A stretch of 64,000 bases of DNA from an uncultured Candidatus Competibacteraceae bacterium (lineage in GTDB: Bacteria > Pseudomonadota > Gammaproteobacteria > Competibacterales > Competibacteraceae), in NCBI GenBank assembly GCA_903879705.1, contig CAIRMO010000094.1, positions 20,476 through 84,475 on the forward strand, given 5' to 3'. This document shows, piece by piece, positions 1-9,306 of this stretch. Both the position numbers and the translations under genes were made by a program. Each line of letters starts with the position of its first letter. Position 1 is the stretch's first letter. The notes beneath the pieces are model-generated. The model worked only from the letters and a program-made list of their open reading frames with translations, was not told the DNA's origin and did no database searches.

Positions 1-584
1 TGAACAATCGTCTCGCTGCGGATATTGCGCAGCTTTTTCAACAGGACCTTGCCCGTGGTAGGGAAGTACGCCATGCGCCGGGGAAAGTCGCCGCCGACAT
101 CTTCAGCCGTCATATTCAGGCCTTCGGTGCGCAAGTAGGCGCGAATGAAAGTGATGTTTTGCAAGCCGATATCCGCCATGTTGTTCAAGATGCGCCCACC
201 GCCGAAAATTTTGATTTCCAGATGCTCGCGCCGGCCACCACCGTATTTAAGAATGCAGTTGACCAGCCGTTCCATGGCATAACTGCCATAGGCGGCGTCG
301 GCGCTCAACCCATGTGGCCCGGAAGTTTCCCGCCCTTCCCGCTCCATCGGCAACATAAAATGATTCATGCCGCCGATGCAGGTCAGCCGGTCGCGAATGC
401 ACACCGAAATACAGGAGCCGAGGACCGTGGTGATCATTTCGTGGCGATGGGTGGCGTAATACTCGCCCGCCAGAATTCGCACAACTTCGACATTTTGCAC
501 CGGATCCCAATAGCTGTTCATGTGGGCAAATTCCGGCCAGCGCAGATGATTCAACTGCCGGGAAGGGTTTAAAACCGTAGCCAT
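1..584 (-). CDS. cheD: Chemoreceptor glutamine deamidase CheD (3' end outside window)
   Basis: CheD deamidates specific glutamines in chemoreceptors, tuning their methylation sites. Reading leftward from ATG at 584, 194 codons are open to the window edge. The catalytic Cys lies in TTVLGSCISVCIRD and the His in GMNHFMLP, with a glycine-rich IKIFGGGRIL segment further on, all typical of CheD. Family members are about 160-210 residues, so little is missing. The start lies 10 bases after the cheR stop, so it is the distal gene of chemosensory cluster A. A cheB is often next in such clusters and might lie just outside the window. Confidence 0.95.
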   Translation of the reverse strand, partial: MATVLNPSRQLNHLRWPEFAHMNSYWDPVQNVEVVRILAGEYYATHRHEMITTVLGSCISVCIRDRLTCIGGMNHFMLPMEREGRETSGPHGLSADAAYGSYAMERLVNCILKYGGGRREHLEIKIFGGGRILNNMADIGLQNITFIRAYLRTEGLNMTAEDVGGDFPRRMAYFPTTGKVLLKKLRNIRSETIV

Positions 585-594
585 GGTCGCTTAC

Positions 595-1431
595 CTAGAG
601 GCACTTCCGGTAAATGGTCTTACCCAAGGGGGCGAAGCGCTCAGTGACCTTGAACAGCGACTCGGAATGACCCACCAGCAGATGCCCCCGGTCAACGAGC
701 AAATCGGCAAACCGCTCAAACAATATCCGCTGGGTCGGTTTATCAAAATAAATAACGACGTTCCGACAGAACACTACATCGAAAGGCCCGCTCATCGGCC
801 AGTTCTCCATCAGATTTAATTGTCGGAAGGTGATCAAATTGCGCAGCGTTTCTGCGGTGCGCACCAGTCCCGATTGCTCGCCACGCCCTTTCTGGAACCA
901 GCGTCGCAACCGCATTTCGGGCAAGTCTTTAACGCGGTTCCATTCATACACGCCCCGTTCAGCGGTCGCCAGGACATTGGAATCCAGGTCGGTTGCCAGA
1001 ATCTTCACATCCCAACCGACGGCGGGTAAGCTCTCCCGCAGCACCATGGCAATCGAATAAGGCTCTTCGCCGGTTGAACAACCCGCTGACCAAATCCGAA
1101 TCCGCCGATTGCTGAAGCTTCGTTCCCGAATCAGGGCCGGGATCAGTTCTTTGGACAGAAACTCGAAATGGTGCGATTCCCGAAAAAAGGAGGTCAGGTT
1201 AGTGGTCAGGGCATTAACAAATTCGCCCATGTCGGCAGCCGTGTCGCCGCCAGCCTCCAGTAGATCGCAATAGTCCCCGAAGCGCCGCAAACCGCGTTGC
1301 CGTAACAGCCGCGACAACCGGCTATACACCAGCTCGCGCTTGCCATCCGCCAGCGAGATTCCCGCCGCTTCGTTAATGATGCGCCGGATGCGTTGAAAAT
1401 CCTGGTCGGAAAACTCAAATTCAGTGTCCAT
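595..1431 (-). CDS. cheR: Chemotaxis protein methyltransferase CheR (cluster A)
   Basis: CheR methylates receptor glutamates using S-adenosylmethionine. The 278-residue product has the N-terminal helical CheR domain (about 8-60) and a Rossmann methyltransferase domain with SAM motif SAGCSTGEEPYSIAM and the later FDVVFCRNVVIYF segment. Length is normal (E. coli CheR is 286). It follows mcp1 after a 225-base repeat-bearing gap and precedes cheD by 10 bases. One receptor of this cluster, mcp2, ends in a possible CheR-docking pentapeptide. A second CheR sits in cluster B at 50955-51791. Confidence 0.96.
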   Translation of the reverse strand: MDTEFEFSDQDFQRIRRIINEAAGISLADGKRELVYSRLSRLLRQRGLRRFGDYCDLLEAGGDTAADMGEFVNALTTNLTSFFRESHHFEFLSKELIPALIRERSFSNRRIRIWSAGCSTGEEPYSIAMVLRESLPAVGWDVKILATDLDSNVLATAERGVYEWNRVKDLPEMRLRRWFQKGRGEQSGLVRTAETLRNLITFRQLNLMENWPMSGPFDVVFCRNVVIYFDKPTQRILFERFADLLVDRGHLLVGHSESLFKVTERFAPLGKTIYRKCL

Positions 1432-1510
1432 GGTTCAGCCGGTGGTGACAATCGCTTAGATGATTTCCAACAAAAGTTATACCCGCCAATAACGGTAACA
1501 CTTCGCTTTC

Positions 1511-1582
1511 CGTCATTCCCGCGAATGCGGGAATCCAGCAACCCCGCTGCAAGACTGGATACCCGCATTCGCGGGTATGACG
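1511..1582. repeat. Inverted pair of 28-base extragenic repeats
   Basis: Two copies of a 28-base self-complementary element lie head to head, 1511-1538 and 1555-1582. The first begins CGTCATTCCCGCGAATGCGG and the second is its reverse complement with paired AT-for-TA changes that keep the palindrome. Elements of this type (CGTCATTCCCGCGAA...) are widespread between genes in proteobacteria. They lie between the mcp1 stop and the cheR start and could fold into hairpins in the operon transcript. Confidence 0.85.
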
Positions 1583-1630
1583 ACCATCTTCGCGGGTATC
1601 ACGACCACCTTCGCGGGTATCACGACCAGC
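1568..1630. repeat. Three tandem 21-base repeats
   Basis: Units at 1568-1588, 1589-1609 and 1610-1630 share TTCGCGGGTATNACGACCA with one or two changes. The first unit overlaps the right arm of the preceding inverted repeat, so the array probably arose by duplication of that arm. No spacers and no coding role were seen. Confidence 0.85.
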
Positions 1631-1656
1631 GGAAACAACACGAACTCCTCGCGGGA

Positions 1657-3648
1657 TCATCTTTTCGGGAAATCGCCTTGTCTGCCAAACCTGGATCGTT
1701 TGGGCTGATCGATTTTGAAAAAACCCACCAGGTCTTGCAGTTCACGCGCCTGATCGCCCATCGACTGACTGGCCGAGGCGGTTTCTTCGACCAGCGCGGC
1801 GTTCTGCTGGGTGACCTGATCCATTTGCAGAATCGCCTTGTTGACCTGTTCAATCCCGCTGGCCTGCTCACGGGCGGCGGCGGCCATTTCAGCCACGATA
1901 TCGCTGACTTTTTTCACGGAGGTCATGATTTCACGCAAGGTCTGGCCCGCCCGATCCACCAGTTTCCCACCGTCTTCGACCTTGGCAACGCTGTCAGTGA
2001 TCAGCTTCTTGATCTCCTTGGCGGCATCGGCGCTGCGTTGTGCGAGTTTCCGCACTTCACTGGCCACCACCGCAAAGCCCCGACCCTGTTCACCCGCCCG
2101 GGCGGCTTCGACCGCGGCGTTCAAGGCCAGCAGGTTGGTCTGGAAGGCGATTTCATCAATGACGCCAATAATATCGGCGATCTTGCGGCTGCTAGTGTTG
2201 ATCGCACGCATCGCGGCGACCGCCTGATCCACCACCTGCCCGCCTTGTTCAGCCTGAGTCCGCGCCGCACCCGCCAGGGCATTGGCCTGCCCGGCATTAT
2301 CAGCGCTCTGCTTGACCGTGCTGGTCAATTCTTCCATGGACGAGGCGGTTTCTTCCAGCGTCGAAGCCTGCTCCTCAGTGCGCTGTGACAGGTCGGCGCT
2401 GCCGTGGGCGATCTCACTGGCCACGGAACTAACTTGGCTAGAAGATTGGGTGACTTCCCCGATGATCCGCCGCAATTCCTCACCCAGCGTTTGCATGGCT
2501 CTGGCCAAATCGCCGGCTTCGTCGTAACGCCGGCACAGCACGGCGGAAACCTCGCGGGAAATGTCGCCACTGGCGAACTGATCGAGCAGGACAACGATCT
2601 CTTTCAGGGGGACTACAACGCTGCGGGTGATCAGCCATGCCAGGATCAACGCCAGCGCCAAACCAAGACCGGTTGCAGTCAGGCTGAACACCTTGATGAA
2701 ATTGGCAGTCTGGTTAGCCTCACGAGCAGCATCCAGCCCAACCTTGTCATTGATCTCGACTAGTGTGCCGAGCGCCGCTGCGACAAACAATTCATCATTG
2801 TTAGCCAGCACCTGCTGCTTCATCCGCTCCTGTAGTTTGACAGCCTTGATGATCTCATGCCGCATTGGGCGCATCAGTTCAATGATCTTCAGCGCGTTAG
2901 GGTAGAGCGTCCGAGTGAATTCAGTCTGGACTAACTCTTTTTCGCCGCGTTCCAGCCCCTGCTTGATGTTCTGAATGCTGGACAGCAGTGCCTCGTTTAA
3001 CGGCTGGATTTGCTGCCGACCCTGATTAATGACGGCATTATCGGTCTTGATTTGATCTATCCAGTGGGCACTGTCTTTAGCCAGCGGCGTATTGAGACGA
3101 TCATCGTCGGTTAGCGGCGCACCCGACTGGAAATGCAGGGTCAGTACTGCGATCATTTTCCAGAACGATCCGCGAATTTCGAACAGGGTTTTCAGCAACC
3201 CATCGGGATCGCGGACACCGAGCGCTTCGAACTCGCGGGACGTTTTGACGTAGTCCTCGTGGTTTTTCCACCAGAGATCCCAGGCCGGGACCAACGCTTT
3301 CCAGACGGCATCTTCTTCCGGGAGTTGCGGCAGGGAATCGTAAATCTTCCATGCGGCGTCCGCCCGCTGCTTGGCGACGGCGAACCACTGGTATTGCACT
3401 TCACGGCTATTGGCATCCAGACCCAAAGATAGCAAGGCGTTTTTGCCGCCGTCCACCGCAGTTTTCACCTCGCTGATAATCAGGAGAGATTTCAGGCGGG
3501 GTAGCCGGTTATCGCCGAGATCGGCAATGCTTCTGCTGCTTTTGACCGCGCCGTAGTAGCCAGCCAGCCCCAGTAGTAATGCAATAATAGCCACCAGTCC
3601 AAAACCGAGTCCAAGCCTTTTGCCGATCGTGAGTTGAAACATGTTCAC
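1657..3648 (-). CDS. Methyl-accepting chemotaxis protein (mcp1)
   Basis: A transmembrane chemoreceptor of 663 residues. Order: TM1 at about 12-32, a roughly 290-residue all-helical periplasmic sensor, TM2 at about 324-343, HAMP to about 396, then the cytoplasmic signalling coiled coil with hairpin tip [20 protein letters not shown]. The sensor resembles long helical-bundle (HBM-like) domains; its ligand is not predictable. The longest reading starts at GTG 3648, with an ATG two codons inside at 3642. The signalling domain is nearly identical to that of mcp2, but the C-terminus ends in a basic tail without a W-x-x-F pentapeptide. It lies between cheW and cheR in cluster A. Confidence 0.95.
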   Translation of the reverse strand: MNMFQLTIGKRLGLGFGLVAIIALLLGLAGYYGAVKSSRSIADLGDNRLPRLKSLLIISEVKTAVDGGKNALLSLGLDANSREVQYQWFAVAKQRADAAWKIYDSLPQLPEEDAVWKALVPAWDLWWKNHEDYVKTSREFEALGVRDPDGLLKTLFEIRGSFWKMIAVLTLHFQSGAPLTDDDRLNTPLAKDSAHWIDQIKTDNAVINQGRQQIQPLNEALLSSIQNIKQGLERGEKELVQTEFTRTLYPNALKIIELMRPMRHEIIKAVKLQERMKQQVLANNDELFVAAALGTLVEINDKVGLDAAREANQTANFIKVFSLTATGLGLALALILAWLITRSVVVPLKEIVVLLDQFASGDISREVSAVLCRRYDEAGDLARAMQTLGEELRRIIGEVTQSSSQVSSVASEIAHGSADLSQRTEEQASTLEETASSMEELTSTVKQSADNAGQANALAGAARTQAEQGGQVVDQAVAAMRAINTSSRKIADIIGVIDEIAFQTNLLALNAAVEAARAGEQGRGFAVVASEVRKLAQRSADAAKEIKKLITDSVAKVEDGGKLVDRAGQTLREIMTSVKKVSDIVAEMAAAAREQASGIEQVNKAILQMDQVTQQNAALVEETASASQSMGDQARELQDLVGFFKIDQPKRSRFGRQGDFPKR

Positions 3649-3717
3649 GCAGATTCATTCCTAAAATATTATTGAGTCATCGTCCCCCGGTCCCCCGCGA
3701 AGGGGAGGGGAGTCAAT

Positions 3718-4290
3718 TCAGGTGTGCATCGCTTCTGCTGGCCGGACTGATTCCATCGCGAACATTTCCTCAATACTCAACAATCGATCTACATTCAGCA
3801 ACATGACCATCCCGTCTTCAATGGTCACCAGTCCGCTGATAAATTCGGTATGCACTGCGGTGCCAAAGTCAGGAGGATCTTTAATATCGGCGGGGTTATT
3901 GATATTAAGTACGTCCGATACGCCATCCACCACCATCCCGATAATTCGATCACCGTGTTCCGACCGCACCGTGACCACAATCACCACCGTGGTCTTGGTG
4001 TACTCAACCGATTCGAGTCCGAACCGCAGTCGCAGGTCGATCACCGGCACAATCGCGCCGCGCAGGTTCATCACCCCGCGCACAAAGAAGGGCGCATTAG
4101 GCACCTTGGTAACGGGTACCCAACCGCGAATCTCCTGCACCTTGAGAATATCAATGCCATAGGACTCTCCGGCCAGGATGAAGGTCAGGTATTGCAGACC
4201 TTCAGCGGTCGCGCTGGCCGCAGCTTCGCGCCTGAGATGGGTATTTAACGTCGCTAAATCAGTGCCTTTCGTCGCCATTGTCTGCCTCAT
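3718..4290 (-). CDS. cheW: Chemotaxis coupling protein CheW (cluster A)
   Basis: CheW bridges receptors and the CheA P5 domain in the chemosensory array. This is a 190-residue single CheW domain with YGIDILKVQEIRGW and the conserved VRGVMNLRGAIVPVIDLR core. ATG at 4290 overlaps the cheA stop in an ATGA junction, suggesting translational coupling; a second ATG at 4278 would give 186 residues, closer to E. coli CheW (167). A GC-rich imperfect hairpin follows the stop before mcp1. Confidence 0.95.
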   Translation of the reverse strand: MRQTMATKGTDLATLNTHLRREAAASATAEGLQYLTFILAGESYGIDILKVQEIRGWVPVTKVPNAPFFVRGVMNLRGAIVPVIDLRLRFGLESVEYTKTTVVIVVTVRSEHGDRIIGMVVDGVSDVLNINNPADIKDPPDFGTAVHTEFISGLVTIEDGMVMLLNVDRLLSIEEMFAMESVRPAEAMHT

Positions 4291-6305
4291 GTCACCGCAT
4301 TGTTGACCCGGATCAGTCCGGAGATATCGAGAATCAAGCCTACCCGGCCATCGCCCAGGATCGTAGCGCCCGCCACGCCCGCCACGCGCCGGAAATTCTT
4401 TTCCAGGGATTTGATGGAAATCTGTTGCTGGCCCTGCAAATCATCCACGAACAGTCCGACTTGTCGGCCATCGGCCTCCACCACCACCAGCAGCCCTTTT
4501 TCCAGATTGGTCACCGCCCCTTCGGCCCCAAACTGTTCGTACAGCCGCAGGACGGGCAGATGCTGACCGCGGAATCGCAGCACCTCGCCTTTGCCGGCCA
4601 CCCGATTGACGGTTTCGGCGCGAATTTGCACCGACTCGACAATCGACAGCAGCGGGATGATGTAGCAATCATGGCCGACGCTGACCAACTGCCCGTCCAG
4701 AATCGCCAGCGTCAGCGGCAGGCAGATAGTAATCTTCGATCCGCGTCCTGGTTGGCTCGCGATCTGGATGCTGCCGCCGACATCCTGGATATTACGGCGC
4801 ACCACGTCCATGCCGACCCCGCGCCCGGAGACATCGCTGATTTCTTTGGCGGTCGACAAGCCGGGATGAAAGATCAGTTCATAGATCTGATCGTCGCTAT
4901 AGTCCTCGCCGGGCCGGAGTAAACCTGCGTCGAGGCCCTTGCGCCGCAGCGCCTCCCGATCCAGCCCGCGTCCGTCATCACCGACTTCGATAAAAATGCT
5001 GCCGCTCTTGTGGTAGGCATTGAGGGTGATGGTGCCCATTGCCGGCTTTGCTCCGCGTTCGGCAGGCGGCTCGATGCCGTGATCCAGACTGTTGCGAACC
5101 AGATGCACCAGCGGATCGCCGATTTTCTCGATCACGGTCTTATCAATTTCAGTCTGCTCGCCACTGAGCCGCAGTTCGACCTGTTTACCCAGCTTTTCGC
5201 TGATGTCATGCACCATGCGCGGGAAGCGGCTGAACACGGAACTGATCGGCAACATTCGGATCCGCATCACATGTTCCTGCAAATCGCGGGTGTTGCGCTC
5301 CAGTTGATCCAGAGCCTCGTGCAGCTTGTCCATCCGGTTCATGTCGAAATCGACGCCCAATGCACTCAACATCGACTGGGTGGTCACCAGCTCGCCCACC
5401 AGGTTGATGACGGCATCTACTTTGTCGATGCCGACCCGGATCGAGCCACTGTCAGCGGCTGCCCCGGCTGACCGCCGGTCGGTTCTACGCCGGTCATTCC
5501 CCCGCCGATCAAGCAGTAACTCGCCTTGCTGGGCGTTCTCGGCGACAACCTCCTGTTCAGCAGGGTCAGGCACGGTGAGTTCTTCCAGCGGCTCAATGGT
5601 CAGATCGCTGTCATCCTCAACCCAGGCAAAGACCTCGGCGACGGCCTCACAGGTGGCACTGCCGCGCAATTCCAGTTCCCAGGTCAGGTAGCAGTCTTCC
5701 GGCTGCATCTCGGCCAGACGCGGCAATCGGCTGAAATCGGGGCGAACAGTCAGATCGCCCAACGCCGCCAGTTCCCGGAAGATGCGCACCGGATCGTTGC
5801 CGCTGCGCATCAGATCCAGATGTGGCCGGAAGCTGATTCGCCACCCGTCTGCCAGAACCGGCGGTAGCTGAATGGCCGTAGTGCAGCGGTTGCCGGCACC
5901 GGTTACCGACTTTTTCTGATCCAGCAGTTGCACCAGTCGCTCCCGCAGTTCCTCAACCCGGGGAGCGTCAAAATCGGTGTTGTTTCGCACAGCCATCAGC
6001 ATTTCCCGCAGGCAGTCCACCGATTGCAGCAGGGTGTTGATCGCCTCGCTGGTGACCGCCATTTGGCCTTCGCGCATCTTGTCCAGGAGCGTTTCCATCA
6101 CATGGGTGAAGCCGGTCACTTCCTTAAAGCCGAAAGTGCCGCTGCCGCCCTTAATAGAGTGGACTGCCCGGAAGATGGTGTTGACCTGATCCAGATCAGC
6201 CGCCGCGCCGGGTGGCAAAGCCAACAGCCCGGCTTCCATGATATCCAGCCCTTCAAGGCTTTCCTCAAAGAAGGTCTGGACGAATTGCCCGATGTCAATA
6301 GCCAT
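4287..6305 (-). CDS. cheA: Chemotaxis histidine kinase CheA (cluster A)
   Basis: Autophosphorylating kinase of chemosensory cluster A, 672 residues. Domains in order: P1 HPt with phosphorylatable His49 in AVHSIKGGSGTFGF; an alpha/beta P2-like region at about 155-245 that could dock the response regulator; P3 dimerisation (IRVGIDKVDAVINLVGEL); P4 ATPase with HLVRNSLDHGIEPP and GDDGRGLD; P5 CheW-like C-terminus. It starts 6 bases after the cheY stop, and its stop overlaps the cheW start. Unlike the cluster B kinase it keeps a P2-like domain and has a single CheW domain. Confidence 0.96.
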   Translation of the reverse strand: MAIDIGQFVQTFFEESLEGLDIMEAGLLALPPGAAADLDQVNTIFRAVHSIKGGSGTFGFKEVTGFTHVMETLLDKMREGQMAVTSEAINTLLQSVDCLREMLMAVRNNTDFDAPRVEELRERLVQLLDQKKSVTGAGNRCTTAIQLPPVLADGWRISFRPHLDLMRSGNDPVRIFRELAALGDLTVRPDFSRLPRLAEMQPEDCYLTWELELRGSATCEAVAEVFAWVEDDSDLTIEPLEELTVPDPAEQEVVAENAQQGELLLDRRGNDRRRTDRRSAGAAADSGSIRVGIDKVDAVINLVGELVTTQSMLSALGVDFDMNRMDKLHEALDQLERNTRDLQEHVMRIRMLPISSVFSRFPRMVHDISEKLGKQVELRLSGEQTEIDKTVIEKIGDPLVHLVRNSLDHGIEPPAERGAKPAMGTITLNAYHKSGSIFIEVGDDGRGLDREALRRKGLDAGLLRPGEDYSDDQIYELIFHPGLSTAKEISDVSGRGVGMDVVRRNIQDVGGSIQIASQPGRGSKITICLPLTLAILDGQLVSVGHDCYIIPLLSIVESVQIRAETVNRVAGKGEVLRFRGQHLPVLRLYEQFGAEGAVTNLEKGLLVVVEADGRQVGLFVDDLQGQQQISIKSLEKNFRRVAGVAGATILGDGRVGLILDISGLIRVNNAVT

Positions 6306-6311
6306 ATGGTG

Positions 6312-6674
6312 TCATCCCAGCACTTTGTTAACCGTCGCCAGCAGTTTTTCGGGATTGAACGGTTTGACGATCCAGCCGGTAGCGCCGGCTCCCTTGCCTT
6401 CCATTTTTTTGTCAGTGGTAGATTCGGTGGTCAAGGTCAGGATCGGGGTGAACTTGTAGGCTGGCAACGCCCGCAACTCCCGAATCAGGGTAATGCCGTC
6501 CATATTGGGCATATTGATGTCGGTGATCACCAGATCGGACGGGGCTCCTTTGGCTAGGCCCAAGGCCATCACTCCGTCTTCAGCCACCATCACCTGATGT
6601 CCGGCTTCCTTGAGGGTGAATTCAACCATCTGCCGCATGGACGCGGAATCGTCCACGATGAGTATTGTTGCCAT
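6312..6674 (-). CDS. cheY: Response regulator CheY (cluster A)
   Basis: Stand-alone receiver of 120 residues, the likely phosphoryl acceptor of the adjacent CheA. The acidic pair is in ILIVDDSASMRQ, the phosphoacceptor Asp in DLVITDINMPNMDG, the Thr switch region in ILTLTTEST and the Lys in WIVKPFNPEKL. The start is supported by AGGAG nine bases upstream of ATG. No output domain follows, so it acts through protein-protein contact. It sits between the STAS gene and cheA. Confidence 0.95.
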   Translation of the reverse strand: MATILIVDDSASMRQMVEFTLKEAGHQVMVAEDGVMALGLAKGAPSDLVITDINMPNMDGITLIRELRALPAYKFTPILTLTTESTTDKKMEGKGAGATGWIVKPFNPEKLLATVNKVLG

Positions 6675-6740
6675 GTACTGAAATCTCCTCCCGCTTAAAA
6701 TCGGTCATTGCTGCCGCGTCGATCCAGTGCGGACTGGGGG

Positions 6741-7031
6741 TTACGCGGATTCTTCGCCAGGTTCGTCGAGGCGAAGACTATCGGTCAGCCCCAGCAGGCG
6801 TGCGCCCTCGATCAGCGCCGGCGACGGGTTGCGCCAGCGTATCGGCAGCTTCTGCAGGTGGGTCTCGACGCTCAGACTCAGGAATAACTGTAGTGCCGCT
6901 GTGTGGACTTTGCGCACCGCATGACCGTCAATCTCGACCGGTTCCTGTGCTTGCAGTGCGCACAGTAATTGCCGGTGCAACGCGCTGGCGGTAGCAATAT
7001 CCAGTTCAGGCGGGCATTCAATGATCGCCAT
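6741..7031 (-). CDS. STAS-domain protein of the chemotaxis cluster
   Basis: A 96-residue single STAS domain of the kind found beside cheY-cheA in many che operons. The segment matching the SpoIIAA phosphoserine loop reads VHTAALQLF, so the usual phosphorylated Ser position is Ala; the protein is probably a non-phosphorylated scaffold or partner rather than a classical anti-sigma antagonist. GGAG lies six bases before ATG 7031, and mcp2 ends 11 bases upstream. Its exact function in chemotaxis is not established. Confidence 0.85.
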   Translation of the reverse strand: MAIIECPPELDIATASALHRQLLCALQAQEPVEIDGHAVRKVHTAALQLFLSLSVETHLQKLPIRWRNPSPALIEGARLLGLTDSLRLDEPGEESA

Positions 7032-7042
7032 AAAGGACTCCT

Positions 7043-9067
7043 TTAGAACTCTTCCCAGTCTTCAGCGCCGGCATGGCCACCGGGTTTTTTCTCAGCCGGA
7101 GGACGGGCAGCCGGTTTAGCGGCGGTGGCGGGTTTAGCGACGATGGCGGCGGGTTTAGCGGCCAGTCTGGCTGCCGGTTTAGCCCCACCGAACTTGCTGG
7201 CGGGCGGATGGGCGCTGGTGTGCGCCCGGGTTTCGCTCCGGGGACTGGCGCTGGCAACCCGCTGGATCGTTTCGTGATGATCCAGCTTGAAGAACGCCAT
7301 CAACTGTTGCAGATCGCGGGCCTGACCCCCCATCGCCTGACTGGCGGCGGCGGTTTCTTCCACCAGTGCTGCGTTCTGCTGCGTGACCTGATCCATTTGC
7401 AGGATGGCCTTGTTGATCTGCTCAATCCCGCTGGCCTGCTCACGGGCAGCGGCGGCCATTTCGGCGACAATGTCGCTGACTTTCTTCACCGAAGTCATGA
7501 TTTCACGCAGGGTATGCCCGGCCCGATCCACCAGCTTGCTGCCATCTTCGACCTTGGCGACGCTGTCGGTGATCAGCGCCTTAATTTCCTTGGCGGCATC
7601 GGCACTGCGCTGGGCCAGCTTCCGCACTTCACCGGCCACCACCGCAAAGCCCCGGCCCTGCTCGCCCGCGCGGGCGGCTTCGACCGCGGCATTCAAGGCC
7701 AGCAGGTTGGTCTGGAAAGCGATTTCATCAATGACCCCGATGATATCGGCAATCTTGCGGCTGCTGGCGTTGATCGCGCTCATCGCGGTCACGGCCTGAT
7801 CGACCACCTGCCCGCCCTGTTCGGCCTGTGTCCGCGCCGCCCCGGCCAGTTGATTGGCCTGTCCGGCGTTGTCGGCGCTCTGCTTCACGGTCGAGGTCAG
7901 TTCTTCCATCGACGAAGCGGTTTCTTCCAGCGCTGAAGCCTGTTCTTCGGTGCGTTGCGACAGATCACCGCTCCCCTGGGCGATCTCGCCGGCCGCGGAA
8001 TTGACCTGGTCGATGGTCTGCGTGACCTTGCCCACCATGTCCTTCAGTTGCACCGCCATCTCATCCAGCGCATGGGCTAAATCGCCGATTTCATCGCCGC
8101 GTTGCAGGTATTGCGGATCGATGCGCTGAGTGAGATCGCCGCCAGCCACGATTTTGGCAAAATCAACGCCATACGCGAGTGGGCGGGAAATCATGTTGGC
8201 GAGAATGATCCCGATCAGCACGCCCACCACCACCGCGATCACCAGCCCAACGCCGATAATCGAATTGCTCTGGGTTTGGATGGCGATCATGCCCTTGGCG
8301 GCGTCGGACGCGGCGTCAAAGGCGAGACGGACGACATCCACGCCGAGCGTCTGCATTTTGGGCAGGATTTCCTTGGTCAGCTTGTCGTCGTTTTCAATCC
8401 AGAGCGCCGCCGCCTTAAAATAATCTTCGGTCGCTTTCCGTGCCTGATTGACCCTGTCGTCTTTTCCAACCGGATCGATTTCATTGTAATAACGGGTCAG
8501 CTCAGCGCGCAGACCGATCATCACCTTATAAAACTCGCGGTTCTTGTTGATGCGCTCCTCCTTCTCCGCCTTCATGATTCTGAGTGCGGTAATGTTGACG
8601 TTAAGCGCCGCTTCATTTTTGGTGCTTTGGTAGTATTCCTCAGCTAACTTCGCTACCAGCAGACCCTCGGTGATCATCGTCTTGACCGCGGCCTTATTGG
8701 CCTTGAGCGCAGCTACGCCGTTTTCATAACCCTTGCGATATTCCAGGGTAGCAACGCGCGCCTCTTTTGACTGTTTTAACAGCTCTGGATCGGTCGAAGT
8801 TTTATCGATGCTATCCAGTGCGGCAATGATGGTATCGATATCCTTCATGGCCTTGGTATAGCTTTCTTCTTTCTCCTCCAACAGGTAGTTTTTCTCCTCC
8901 TGGATCGTCAGGTAGGCATAGCGCTCGACTTGGGTGGCTTCCTCCAAACCATCGAATTTAGCGCGGATGGTGTTCAGATTGACGATGGCCGTGATTCCGA
9001 GGGCCAACAGAACAACCAGTATCAGGGAAACGCCGGTAAGGATCTTGAGGCGGATATTCATTCGCAT
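7043..9067 (-). CDS. Methyl-accepting chemotaxis protein (mcp2) with C-terminal pentapeptide
   Basis: Chemoreceptor of 674 residues: TM1 (about 8-30), a helical periplasmic sensor of about 235 residues, TM2 (about 265-288), HAMP, and a signalling domain nearly identical to that of mcp1. After it comes an Ala/Pro/Lys-rich linker of about 60 residues ending in DWEEF at the extreme C-terminus. This fits the x-W-x-x-F pattern that tethers CheR and CheB in Tar/Tsr-type receptors. The open frame extends to 9157, but AAGGTG seven bases before ATG 9067 and the position of TM1 favour the shorter start. It is the first gene of cluster A. Confidence 0.95.
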   Translation of the reverse strand: MRMNIRLKILTGVSLILVVLLALGITAIVNLNTIRAKFDGLEEATQVERYAYLTIQEEKNYLLEEKEESYTKAMKDIDTIIAALDSIDKTSTDPELLKQSKEARVATLEYRKGYENGVAALKANKAAVKTMITEGLLVAKLAEEYYQSTKNEAALNVNITALRIMKAEKEERINKNREFYKVMIGLRAELTRYYNEIDPVGKDDRVNQARKATEDYFKAAALWIENDDKLTKEILPKMQTLGVDVVRLAFDAASDAAKGMIAIQTQSNSIIGVGLVIAVVVGVLIGIILANMISRPLAYGVDFAKIVAGGDLTQRIDPQYLQRGDEIGDLAHALDEMAVQLKDMVGKVTQTIDQVNSAAGEIAQGSGDLSQRTEEQASALEETASSMEELTSTVKQSADNAGQANQLAGAARTQAEQGGQVVDQAVTAMSAINASSRKIADIIGVIDEIAFQTNLLALNAAVEAARAGEQGRGFAVVAGEVRKLAQRSADAAKEIKALITDSVAKVEDGSKLVDRAGHTLREIMTSVKKVSDIVAEMAAAAREQASGIEQINKAILQMDQVTQQNAALVEETAAASQAMGGQARDLQQLMAFFKLDHHETIQRVASASPRSETRAHTSAHPPASKFGGAKPAARLAAKPAAIVAKPATAAKPAARPPAEKKPGGHAGAEDWEEF

Positions 9068-9306
9068 GGGATTACACCTTATGAATGATGGAGTGAATTG
9101 ATGAAAGCGGTTAACCCGGAGCAAACCACTCGGCCTATTTGCCCAATGAACAGGCATTAGGAGCTAAATGGTTACATACCAATGGCCCTTGGTGATGAAT
9201 TCAAGCCGGGGCCAAAGCACTCTTGTTGGAAATAATACTAGCACTGTTCGGAAACAGGATATGGGAGCCGGAGAATTTCTTTATGGCTGGGGGCGGAAAA
9301 CCGGCG

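Noticed and set aside
1568..1630. Possible CRISPR-like array
   Set aside because: The 21-base units are directly tandem with no spacers and derive from the adjacent inverted repeat.
9068..9306. Sigma-54-like AGCAA-N4-CTCGGCC before mcp2
   Set aside because: The GC-N10-CC spacing is off by one and the flanks are poor, unlike the fliL site.
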